This document shows, piece by piece, positions 49,101 to 58,516 of a stretch of 64,000 nucleotides of DNA. The stretch lies in the NCBI GenBank assembly GCA_963575745.1, contig CAUYUJ010000719.1, positions 1 to 64,000 on the forward strand, given 5' to 3'. Numbering within the stretch: position 1 is the stretch's first letter; every line of letters begins with the position of its first letter. Below the pieces are notes generated by a model, which had not been told where the DNA came from, searched no databases, and saw only the letters and a list, made by a program, of their open reading frames with translations. This stretch comes from Prorocentrum cordatum (taxonomy: Eukaryota; Sar; Dinophyceae; Prorocentrales; Prorocentraceae). A program made the translations under genes and the position numbers.

Positions 49101-52030
49101 GACGACCCTAACCAGCCCCGCCCACGCGTCTCGCTTCGCAAGCTCCAGCTGGACCCGAAACCACTCATCGACCTGGTGTACACTGGCTTGCAAGCCGTCC
49201 CCGTGCGGGGGCAACCTGACGCACGCGAGTCGCGCCCCAGCGGCTCCAGCCCTGGGGCCGCGTCTGGCCCACCGCGCACTCACAAGTCAGGCACAGCCCT
49301 GGCGCACAGACCAGACCGCTCATCGACGACATCAGGAGCCGACGAACGCCGTACGCCTTCCCTCATCAGCGCGGCCGCCGCCCTCGCCCGAGGCCACGCC
49401 CGCCCACGGCGATCCGCCTCTCGTTCGTCACGACAGAGTGGCGGTAACTCCACCTCAGACAACAGTGGCATCGAGACGTGGGAGCACATTGAGACGGAAG
49501 AGGAGCCGACTGCCTACCACGTCCTCGCCTACCACGTCCGTGATGTGCTGACCCGTGTCAATGCCCCTGGCATCGAGGTCTGGCTTGACCCTGGTGATCA
49601 CCACGACGGCGCCTACTTACCGTGGGGGACGACAGTCATGGGCCACCGCGTTATAGACCCTGCGGTGGCGGGGCGGGACGGCTGGGTCATCCTCCACCAC
49701 GACCACGGCGACACCACTACTAGCTCTGGGCACCGACCCAAGTCCACGTCAAAGCGGACGACACCTGGCGCACGGTCATGGTACCAGCGGACATGGGGCC
49801 CCAGTGGATCGAGTGCCATGCCGAGGACGCTCGCCTCCCCGCCGAGGTTGTCCGCACTACAGGCCAATCCTGGTTTGCTGACGTCTGGCCCTTGTGGGAT
49901 CGCCCTCGACCCCACCCAGACGACCCAGGCACAAACGAGCATGCGCTCCCGACTCTACCAGGACGCTGGTCTTGCCTACAGTGTCGATTCCAATGCTGTC
50001 AGTACTGTGCGGCTCGCCGCAACACGCAGCTCGGCACCTCGGGCCAACCAACGTGCCCAGACTGTGCCCGCAGCGGACTGCGTACACTTATGGATTGGTC
50101 CACGGACTACTCTTGCAACAGTTGGACGTGTGCATACAGCACCGACAACAGGGACTCCGACACATGCTGCCTGTCCAGCAGGTGCCCCCATCCCCCCAGT
50201 CCACACAGCCAGCTCGACGTCCGTGCCACAGGGATGCCGCCGCACATCCTTTCCCGCCAATGCGGCAACGCGCCAGCCCACCACGACCTCAAGGAACCCC
50301 CCCGAGCGCCTTCAGGCCCCGGGGGGGAACCTCCACAACCAGGCCAAGCAGGTGACCAGGGTCAATGGTACTTCCCACCGAGGCCGCGGCGCGTCCCCAG
50401 GCAGGGACTGCCTGACGGCACGAGGCGGCCACCTGGGTTCACAGGAACGGGGATGCCCGAAGAACCGTTCCCCGACCACCCTCTTTGGAGGGAAGGCTAC
50501 GTGCTCTTCGGCCCCCACCAGGCCCTCAAGGAGGAATTCACCTTCAACAAGACGGTCCGCCGACCCTACTCCCTAGCCATCACCAACATGTACAGGGACC
50601 GTGTCACGGTCAGGACCGTCTGCGAGTCGATCGCCGAGCGCATCCACACTACCCGCACCCGCTGGCGAGATGTGGTACTGTACTGGGACGCCGAAGGTGG
50701 TCCTGGGCCTCAAGCTCTCGACTATGACATGCGACTCTGCGACGCCATGGTGAGCCGTGCCACGACCGAAGCCGAGCTAAACCACGACCGCAGCAACCGT
50801 GGTAGTTTCTGCCTCTATGGACCAGCGCACCAGCGAGCTGTAAACATCACGGCGATCTCCGATCCGCAGAACATCGACTACATGGAGCATGTGCGGCGAT
50901 ACTCACCCGTAGGGGAGACCTACCCAGACCACGCCTTCGAGCACGTCTATCGGGGCTGGCAGCGGCCCGACGTGCCCACCATCCTCCCCGACACCCGCCC
51001 CCTCTCGAGAGCCGACCAGCAGCGATATCAACAGCACCAGCAGCGCATTCAGCAGCGCGACAAACGCGACGCAGGACAGCCGAGCACGCCACGCTACCGC
51101 TCTCCCGCGCGAGTCCCGACAGGCGGCAGCACGGCCTACGGCGGGGTTGCCGCCTATTACCGTGGCCCCATAGGCGCCAGGCCCGCGGCGGCTGGAGCAG
51201 CCGCCTCCAGCTACGGCCACGCCCCCCACGCCAGGGTACACCCAGCGGTCATCGGCTACCCGCGTGCACTCGTGCAGGCCCTCCCACGGGCCACCTCGCC
51301 CGTACCAGGGTCCACGCGCGCCTGGGGCCATTACTCAGGCCGACATGATGGCACCCCCAGCAACCAGCCCGCAGTGATAACCCCTGCGGCTTCAGCCCAG
51401 GGGGCTGCAATTAACCGTGGCAGGACAGGGCGCCCTGAAGGATGGCGTGATGCGAACGTGCGTGCTTGGCAACCGCGCCAGCACACGCCCCCGCCAAACG
51501 TGGCTGCAGCGCTGCGCCCTGCCCAGGCAAAACCTGCCCCACCTGAGCGGGAGAGGCAGCCGCTCGTCCCGCTCGTCCTCACGTACACCAGGCGCATCAC
51601 AGCGCCTCCCCGCGGCACAGCGAGGGAAGCGCCCACCACGTCAGCCCCCGCCCCGACGCTGTCGACCCTGACCAGGCCACAGCCACGGCGGAGGGCGGCA
51701 CAAGCGCCTCCCGCCAGCCCAGCCCATCACCCTGCGCGGCGCCGATCCGATCCCCGCGCAGGGCGGATTCCGAGCGCGCTAATGCCCAGGCGACCTCGCC
51801 ACGCGACCGCCACACGGGCTGGCGCGTCCCGCGCAGCAGGTCCTGCAGCCGCCACAGCTCACGCAAGGCCCCAGGGAGCTCCACGAGCTCGCCGCCTCGC
51901 GAGACTCAGGCTGATGGCCGAGCCCCCGAAGGGGTGCCACGCTTCGGTGCCAGCGTCATCGAACCTGGCCAGGTCGACCTCGAGCCGACGCCGTCCACGG
52001 ACCACGAGCCGCCGCTGCCCACCCGCGTGA
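49101..52030 (+). pseudogene. Polyprotein part 2, Cys-rich and Pro/Arg-rich, frameshifted
   Basis: From 49101 the coding frame appears to be that of 49017-49735 (VSLRKLQLDPKPLIDLVYTG, YHVLAYHVRDVLTRVNAPG). After a shift near 49735 it follows the frame ending at 52030 (WRTVMVPADMGPQWIECHAE). A Cys cluster at 49967-50060 (CLQCRFQCCQYCAARR ... CPDC) resembles a treble-clef or ribbon zinc site. A well-formed segment lies at about 50480-50980 (YVLFGPHQALKEEFTFN, DVVLYWDAEGGPGPQALD, VYRGWQRPDVPTILPD). The remainder is Pro/Arg/Ala-rich linker. Another shift near 51930 leads into the endonuclease frame. The function is unknown. Confidence 0.45.
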
Positions 52031-53982
52031 TCGTCCCCATCGACGAGGCGCCGACCTTCGACCCGTTCAAGAACAAGTACCGTGTCAAGGACCTTGCGGC
52101 GGGTTTCGGCGGTGGCTCACCGCTCTCACCTCCGAGTCGGGGCGGAGCCCCCGCCACCTCAGCCGCGGCCGCGGCAGCGGCGGCCCCGCGGGGAATCAGC
52201 CCTGTCCGCAACGCGGGCCTCACGGCAGCGGGCATGGACGAGGCCCAGCGCCAGGCCACCGACCGCGCTGCTCGAGCCGTTCCACCAGATGCTGCTCATC
52301 AAGATACTGACGGGGCGGGCGCGCCACCGCAGGACGGACCAGCGGTGTCGCGTGCGCAGTATATGCGCGTGCGTTGTGCCGCTGCCGCGCCTAGCCGCCG
52401 CCGCCGTTTCGCGTTTGCTTTTGTGTTCGGCAGGACGGATCGAGGAGTCGCCTCCCTCTCTCTCTGCTGCCGTCTCACCTCTCCTCCCCTCGTCCCCTAT
52501 GGTACAGGAGTGAGGATGATTTTTCGAGACAGTTTTACTGACGTTTATGAACCCCCCCTGGCGCAGTGCCGACCATGTCTCGCCTATACTTCTGGCCTGA
52601 CGGCGGCTTCAGCCCCGGTCAAGCTAATCCATAGGAACGCCATGAGCTCCTACTGTGGCCAAGCCTTCTACATGGGCGAGGGTCAGGCTGACCTACCCCG
52701 TGCGGGGCGTGCAAACCCCAGCTCCACCGATGGAGACGGGCCAGGTCGCTCCATACACCTCGTCAGCCTAAACATCACCAGTCTCTCAGCGAACTGGCCA
52801 ACCATCACCGCTCTTGGTGTCGACCACAACGCCGCAGTCATAGCACTGCAGGAGACCCGACATGCCAAGCCGACCAGACAAGCCTTCGCTACCAGCGCCG
52901 CCAATCCACACCACGGGGGATACCACGCCAGTCTTGGACCTGACCTGGATCTGGCGCGAGCCCAGCGCAGAGCTGCCCACGGCGGCACAGACCACACCGT
53001 CGTGGGCAACACTGGCGCCTCGGGAGGGGTCCCCATCCTCTCTAAGGATGCCATTGTCGACTCCACTGTCGACGACACTGCGCCCTGTATCGTCGCCCTC
53101 AAGGCCAAGAAAAGATGGCACGAGGTCTTTCTCCCGCTCTGCACTCAGCACCGCCGCAGGCGGCGACGAAACAACCACGGGCCCGCGGGGATCTACATAG
53201 CGAGCCTCTACGGGATTGCTGGAGGAGACAGCACAGCTCTTTTTCGGCTCGCTGACTGCGCCGCCGCTAGGGTCGGCTCAGCCCCCTACTTCATCTGCGT
53301 GGACGCCAATACGAACATCGATGACAATCCACACCTTCTGCACATGTTGCAGCACGGATGGTTCAACGTCGCTGAGGGCACACCAGACCACACCATGCAC
53401 ACATACGGCAATATCCCTGACTGGGACCGCGTCACCAAGTGCCCCCGCACTTCGCGCATCGATTATATCATTGCAAACCAAGCGGCGCGATCCCTTGTCA
53501 CCGACTTCTGCTATCTGCGCGACTTGCCAGCGAAGTCCCATGTTGGCCTGCAGGTCACGCTTGACCTCAGTCGCCTCGACCATACGGCCCGACGCCTTCT
53601 TGCCCCCACGCCCTACCCTCCCAACGATGGAGCTCACGAGGGTCGCGAACTGCAGGCATTAGGGACCCTCATCGCTGGGCGATATCAGGACCGCATGGAG
53701 CAGGCCGACACACGCGACGACGTGGAACGCATGTTCGCCCTGGCTCACGAGGCCAGTCATGAGTACCATCTCACCCGTCTGCGCGACCTGCCACCTCCAC
53801 CGCCCGACCACCCAAAAAAGAAGCCCCCCACCATGCCCGGGCTCACGCCCATGTTCGAGGAGCGACCAGTTGTCCCCCGCGCCTTCCCCACCTACGGAGC
53901 TTCACTAAATACACTGAAAGCAGCACGCCAGCTCCAATCGGCAACACATGCATCATTACCCCGCGACGTACCAAAGTGTTAA
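51934..53982 (+). CDS. Apurinic-type (EEP) endonuclease of the giant element
   Basis: An open frame of 682 codons; ATG 52516 is a possible internal start because a pyrimidine-rich acceptor-like stretch (CCCTATGGTACAG) precedes it. Endonuclease motifs in order: LVSLNITSLSANW, VIALQETRH (catalytic Glu), ASGGVPILSKDA, IYIASLYGIAGGD, PYFICVDANTNID (GDFN position, Asp and Asn kept), TSRIDYIIAN and LPAKSHVGLQV (SDH position with Ser and His; the Asp is missing). It nicks target DNA in such elements. The last 100 residues form a linker ending at TAA 53980-53982 beside an A-rich insertion. Confidence 0.75.
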   Translation: MPRFGASVIEPGQVDLEPTPSTDHEPPLPTRVIVPIDEAPTFDPFKNKYRVKDLAAGFGGGSPLSPPSRGGAPATSAAAAAAAAPRGISPVRNAGLTAAGMDEAQRQATDRAARAVPPDAAHQDTDGAGAPPQDGPAVSRAQYMRVRCAAAAPSRRRRFAFAFVFGRTDRGVASLSLCCRLTSPPLVPYGTGVRMIFRDSFTDVYEPPLAQCRPCLAYTSGLTAASAPVKLIHRNAMSSYCGQAFYMGEGQADLPRAGRANPSSTDGDGPGRSIHLVSLNITSLSANWPTITALGVDHNAAVIALQETRHAKPTRQAFATSAANPHHGGYHASLGPDLDLARAQRRAAHGGTDHTVVGNTGASGGVPILSKDAIVDSTVDDTAPCIVALKAKKRWHEVFLPLCTQHRRRRRRNNHGPAGIYIASLYGIAGGDSTALFRLADCAAARVGSAPYFICVDANTNIDDNPHLLHMLQHGWFNVAEGTPDHTMHTYGNIPDWDRVTKCPRTSRIDYIIANQAARSLVTDFCYLRDLPAKSHVGLQVTLDLSRLDHTARRLLAPTPYPPNDGAHEGRELQALGTLIAGRYQDRMEQADTRDDVERMFALAHEASHEYHLTRLRDLPPPPPDHPKKKPPTMPGLTPMFEERPVVPRAFPTYGASLNTLKAARQLQSATHASLPRDVPKC

Positions 53983-54130
53983 AAAAGAGAAACAAAAAAA
54001 CAAACACAAGAAAAAAAAGATCAAGAACAAAACCCCCCCCAAAAATAAAACAATATAAACGACATGCATGGGCTCAGAGAAGCAAATCCAGGAGACAAAT
54101 CAAAAAAACAGAAACAAATAACGAAGCACC
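53983..54130 (+). repeat. Second A-rich insertion between endonuclease and RT
   Basis: A-rich with C runs (AAAAAACAAACACAAG, CCCCCCCC). Coding resumes at about 54150 in another frame (RTYRERNRLHWSAPASYV). Confidence 0.75.
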
Positions 54131-55105
54131 TCCCCATTTAATTGCCGTTTCCAATCCCGCCGTACCTATCGCGAGCGCAATCGACTGCACTGGTCCGCGC
54201 CCGCCTCCTATGTCCCGTCCCTTCCCGGGGCGGATACGTGTTCTCCTAGACTTCCCCGAGGCCTGACCCCCGACGAGCCAGCACCTCACGGAGACCACCT
54301 CGACGGTTTGATCCAAAACCTCGACTCAGAGCTGGCGCGACGTGCGAACCGTGCCAAAGCTGAACGCATCAAGATATGGGCTGAGGGCGTCCGCGAGCCA
54401 AGCGGGCGAAAGGCGGCCATATACGCACGGGCTGCTGACAGCTCGCCCACGGCGTATCTCCGCACGCCTACCACACCTGACGATACGCAACTCCACTGCT
54501 ACACCAACGCCTTCAAACCTGACAAAGCTAGCACGGACGATAGCGACGCTGACACCGAAGCTGGCGGCTTCAGCCCCAGCGACGGTAGTTCGCCCGACAC
54601 GGACAACGACGAAGACCACACTTGTGAACCACCACCTGCACAAGTCCCCGACATTCTCCCTGCCAACGCCATTGTTGCTAATACAAAAGACATGCTTAAG
54701 CTCATGGTCGACACCTGGGAGCCCATCTTGGGCAGGTACCGCGCCCGTGCAGGACATGACGCCGAAGCCATGCCGACGTGGGCTGACTTCTACGACGAGT
54801 GCCGACAAGAGCTGCCTACGCCATCACCAGCTACCCCTTTCCACCTCACCGACGACCAACTCATCCACTTTATTCGCACCCGTTCACCGCGCCGCGCGGG
54901 GGGACTGGACGGCTGGACTACTAAGGAGGCTAAGGAGTTACCCGACGACATCCTCCGCCTCTTCGCCAGCGTCTTACGCGCTATGCAACGCACTGGCACC
55001 ATCCCAGAACCCCTCCTTCATGTGCCAAACCCGTGCCTCCGAAAAGGCCGAGGCGAACTCCCAACGGACCAACGACTTCTCTCGGTGCTTTCCGTTTGGA
55101 TGTAT
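54131..55105 (+). pseudogene. RT N-terminal (fingers) region of the giant element
   Basis: The frame from about 54150 through ATG 54308 to 55105 contains LARRANRAKAERIKIWAEGV, the GGFSPSDGSS motif at 54564, then LIHFIRTRSPRRAGGLDGW, ELPDDILRLFASVLRAMQ, GTIPEPLLHVPNPCLRKGRG and LLSVLSVWMYAW. These match the raaGLDGW, LP, g..P..l....... PK.. and RPI....yR.w blocks of dinoflagellate-type non-LTR RTs. It ends in a frameshift near 55105. Confidence 0.7.
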
Positions 55106-55830
55106 GCGTGAGAAGCGCCAGCTTACCGCAGCCTCACGGACTGGCGGAAAGGATGGACCCACGCCACGAGCTTTGGCGCTGTCCCCAAAGCTACCATTGG
55201 GGACGTCAGCACCTCTCTTGCCCTGCGCATCGAACACGCCAGGGCCTTACTCCTTCCCTTAGCTGGGTCTGCCCTTGACCGACAGAAGTGTTTCGACTAC
55301 CTCATCACGGACATCTGCCTTAACCTTGCGCTTCACGCGGGGTGCCCCCAAGACATCGTTACTGTCCGCATAAACTTCTACAGTCGCCACAAACGCTACA
55401 TCCGCATGAACGGAGCGTACTCTAAGGAATTGGCCAGGACCAACGGTCACCTCCAGGGAAGCTCTTGGTCCCTGGACGACATTAAGCTGCTCATGTGTGT
55501 GTGGACCAAGAGACAGCATCGATACGTTCCGCGATCACTCAGCACTACCTTTGTTGACGACAGCAACTCCACGACTCACACCGCGCCTGAGTTGCAGAAA
55601 TCTCTTGATGAAACCGCCAAGTTTGATCGATTTTCAGGTCAACGCATTCACCCTGGCAAAGTGGCGGGGTGGGCGCTCACCGACGAGCTTCACGCCGCCG
55701 TTACCCAGCTCACTCTGGCGGAACGGCCCTTACGCGTGGTCGACTCCTTCAAGCTCGTCGGGAGTTACATCAACGCCGAGGCAGCGCCGGCTCCAGCCGC
55801 GCTTACCTCACGGCCACCGCTGACGCCCGT
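55106..55830 (+). CDS. RT palm with intact catalytic motifs
   Basis: Continuing frame: DWRKGWTHATSFGAVPKAT, ALRIEHARALLLPLAGSALD, LDRQKCFDYL (motif A, Asp at 55277-55279), HAGCPQDIVTVRINFYSRH, GHLQGSSWSL (motif B) and STTFVDDSNSTT (motif C FVDD at 55550-55561), then GWALTDELHAAVTQLT. All three RT acidic residues are present, unlike the other RTs in this window. A further shift near 55830 leads into the C-terminal region. Confidence 0.8.
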
Positions 55831-56925
55831 GTTCGCAGGGCGACTAGTCGCCTGCCGCGCATTGGCAAGCTCCCATCACCGATGCTTATTAAGGCGCGGC
55901 ACGCCCGTTCCCTTGCTGCCAGCGTCTGTACCACGGGCACCGACATTCAAGCCCCATCAGGCCCCGTCAAAACTGCCTACACCCATGCCCTTAAGGCGGC
56001 TATCCGCCCCAAGGGAAACAAGTGGGTCGAGTTTTGGACTCTCATGGCCGTGTGCGTCCCAGGACACGCCCTGGAGATTGACGCCATCACGCAGCGTGAA
56101 GTTTTCCTGTGTCTGCGGCGACAGGTTAATCGCGACGCTACACTCTGCGGTCTCGTCAGGGATCTCCAACACCACGTTCAGACCCTGTTTGGGGGAGGAC
56201 CTGTCGGACGAATTGTCCAGACGCTCCAGCAGCTCCGTTGGACCTGGCCCACATTTGGCATCATGTACGACGACTGGGGCTGCCAGATCAGTTGGCTGAA
56301 CTTACCCCAAAACGCCTTCCTTCACATGCTGCGGGCCTCACAACGCAGAGCCTTTCTGAGGAGGATCAAGCCAAGGCGTCACGACCTTGGATACCTTGCC
56401 TCTGTCAGACAGGGCCTCGACCTCTTCGCCAGCACGTGGCTCGCCCGAACGAGAGGAGCAGCCAAATGCAATGCCTGGCAGCTGGCGCTCCTCCTGAACT
56501 ACCTGTCGGGCGGGGACCACACCCAACAGCGACGATCCCGATCAAACACGTCTGCTGACCCCAGCCCCATCTGCCGATACTGCGATGAGGAAGAGGAAAC
56601 TCAGGGGCACACTGTCCGCGACTGCAAGTGCTGGGCCCGAGAAAGACTCCCTCTCACCACCCTCATCAGTGACGAGCAGTGGGCCCGTCTTCCGCCGCAC
56701 ACAAGACACTGCGGGCTCTTCGATGAAGACCCAGCCCTCCTCGACCTGCAGGCCGACCTCGCGAGGGACCCGCTACCTCAGCCATACCGCGGCCCCCACC
56801 TGAGGGAGATCCTGCGGCTTCAGCCCAGGACTCCTACACCACCTACCTTGACCACGACACTGGTTGGACATGGGTCTACGCTGCCACGGACGGTGCATGC
56901 ACCAACCAAGCTATCCCATTGCTAG
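55669..56925 (+). CDS. RT C-terminal region with CCHC-like zinc knuckle
   Basis: The useful part starts at about 55800 (VRRATSRLPRIGKLPSPMLI), with a thumb/connection-like helical region (WPTFGIMYDDWGCQISWLNL, HMLRASQRRAFLRRIKPRR). At 56572-56640 it reads CRYCDEEEETQGHTVRDC, a C-x2-C-x8-H-x4-C pattern as in non-LTR RT tails. The 13-base word lies at 56814. A shift near 56850 leads into RNase H. Confidence 0.6.
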   Translation: MGAHRRASRRRYPAHSGGTALTRGRLLQARRELHQRRGSAGSSRAYLTATADARVRRATSRLPRIGKLPSPMLIKARHARSLAASVCTTGTDIQAPSGPVKTAYTHALKAAIRPKGNKWVEFWTLMAVCVPGHALEIDAITQREVFLCLRRQVNRDATLCGLVRDLQHHVQTLFGGGPVGRIVQTLQQLRWTWPTFGIMYDDWGCQISWLNLPQNAFLHMLRASQRRAFLRRIKPRRHDLGYLASVRQGLDLFASTWLARTRGAAKCNAWQLALLLNYLSGGDHTQQRRSRSNTSADPSPICRYCDEEEETQGHTVRDCKCWARERLPLTTLISDEQWARLPPHTRHCGLFDEDPALLDLQADLARDPLPQPYRGPHLREILRLQPRTPTPPTLTTTLVGHGSTLPRTVHAPTKLSHC

Positions 56926-57624
56926 CACGAGCGGGCTACGGCGTCTACTACGGCATCGACCACCGCATGAACTACAGTGCACGCGTTCACGGCATCACGC
57001 AGAACGCACAGCTTGCGGAGACCCTTCGCCATTGTCCACCTCACGGCATGTGCTGAACGGCCCGTACACGTTTTCGTGGACAACCAGGCGGTGGTTGATG
57101 GTTTACAAAGGATCATCGACGGACACTCACCACCGCAGGGCACGCACGTGGAGCTCTGGGAAAAGATCCACCGATGCGTCATGGCCAAGCCCAACATGTT
57201 CCGCGTCGAGAAAATCGCAAGCCACCTGGGAGACATGGGCATCGACCTCGGGCTCATCGGGCCCAACGCGGAGGAGTTCAATCGTCAGGCTGACGCCCTC
57301 GCCACAACGGCGGCACGTACTCATAACCTTCCAGACGACATTGTCGAAGCTGCCAAATCACGACATCGCCAAGCGACCGTGATTCATGGAGTCGCTGTCG
57401 CCATCTACGAGCGTAGACACCGTACACTCCCCCTCCCACACCGCAGGGCTGGGTTCACAGCTGCGGAACTCAACAAAATGGAACCAAATCCCCTGCTGTC
57501 TGACCAGGCACCACCCGCGGCTGGACCAGACATCCCACCGAACCCGGACGAGCTCTGGGCCGAGGCCCAACGGGCGATATTCGACGAACAGGAGGACGAC
57601 CCGTTCGGCTTTGGTGGGGGCCTC
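56845..57624 (+). pseudogene. RNase H domain of the giant element, 3' end in the gap
   Basis: Motifs in normal order: WVYAATDGACTNQAIP (first Asp, at 56889-56891), ARAGYGVYYG, AQLAETLR (Glu), then after a one-base shift near 57030 HVFVDNQAVVDGL (third acidic residue) and GPNAEEFNRQADALATTAA (N..AD, fourth). The residues are complete. A downstream tail (GVAVAIYERRHRTLPLP, EDDPFGFGGGL) runs into the N gap, so the C-terminus and 3' UTR are unknown. Confidence 0.75.
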
Positions 57625-57724
57625 NNNNNNNNNNNNNNNNNNNNNNNNNNNNNNNNNNNNNNNNNNNNNNNNNNNNNNNNNNNNNNNNNNNNNNNNNNNN
57701 NNNNNNNNNNNNNNNNNNNNNNNN
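57625..57724. other. Assembly gap of 100 N
   Basis: Exactly 100 N, the usual placeholder for unknown gap length. Open frames crossing it are meaningless. Confidence 0.98.

Positions 57725-57807
<83 letters not shown>
57725..57807. repeat. (CT)n tract after the gap
   Basis: About 83 bases of CT; probably the reason assembly broke here. Confidence 0.9.
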
Positions 57808-57810
<3 letters not shown>

Positions 57811-58516
57811 GGATAAGGGGGGAGACAGCATGCGGCCCAAGACGGCCCAAGGCGGTGCCTCCCGAGCCCGCTCCGCCGCGGCACCAAGAATTGAAACATC
57901 ATTGAACAACTCAACGCTTGCTTGCACCAGTTTGGCGCCCGCCCAGGGCCCCAAGACGCCTCCAACAGGGCCCCGAGACTGCCCAAATGGCTTCCAGGCG
58001 GGCCCCACGAGGACTCCAAGACAAGACGGGCCATGCTCCCAATGTTGGATAAACGGGCCTTTTCGGGCCTGCGTGGCTCATGTTCCGGCGGGCCAGGTGC
58101 TTCGATCGTTGCCTTTGTTGGCTCGAGCGATTCGCTGTCTGAGCGACCGCTTGCGATCCTGACTGCGTCGAGATGGCCAGCTCGGCGGCGCGGCTCGCAG
58201 TCGCAGAAGTTGGACAAGGGTGACGGCGGCAAAGAAACCCTATTCTCAGCACCCTAAACGCAGGGTGCTGGCCTAAACGCAGGGTGCTGGCCGAGAAACC
58301 CTATTCTCAGCACCCTAGCCCTCCGCGCAGTAGCTCATAGATGGTTCAAAGCGGTGCCCTGGAAGGGCCAGCTAAGACCAGGAACCCGTTTTCTCAATAT
58401 TCGCGGCCACGCCCGTGACCAGGCCCCGCCACCTCCCCGCCCCAGTCCCTGGACATCCATTTCCGCCTCCTCCTCCGGCACAAGGCGCCTGATAGAAAAT
58501 ATAAAACAACGCCCGG
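57808..58516. other. Gene-free segment with a short nested repeat
   Basis: 57930-58030 has CCAAGA.G.CTCC-like words. At 58234-58318 GAAACCCTATTCTCAGCACCCT occurs twice, flanking two copies of AACGCAGGGTGCTGGCC; CAGCACCCT and AGGGTGCTG are complementary, so hairpins are possible. No gene is seen. Confidence 0.7.

Larger units (their letters stand above)
42366..57624 (+). mobile_element. Candidate giant non-LTR retroelement (about 15 kb)
   Basis: All convincing coding sequence here is on the plus strand: ORF1 (42518-45088), a membrane-protein ORF (45260-47359), a broken polyprotein (47477-52030), endonuclease (52.5-53.98 kb), reverse transcriptase (54.1-56.9 kb) and RNase H (56.85-57.62 kb). 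Endonuclease, RT and RNase H occur once each, and an exact 13-base word recurs seven times from 44.2 to 56.8 kb, which supports a single element. The RT and RNase H catalytic residues are present, but frameshifts and two A-rich insertions break the reading frames. The 3' end is hidden by the gap at 57625. A chance neighbourhood of two elements is the alternative. Confidence 0.6.

Noticed and set aside
57386-58232. Frames crossing the N gap
   Set aside because: The sequence inside the gap is unknown, so the joins are artificial.
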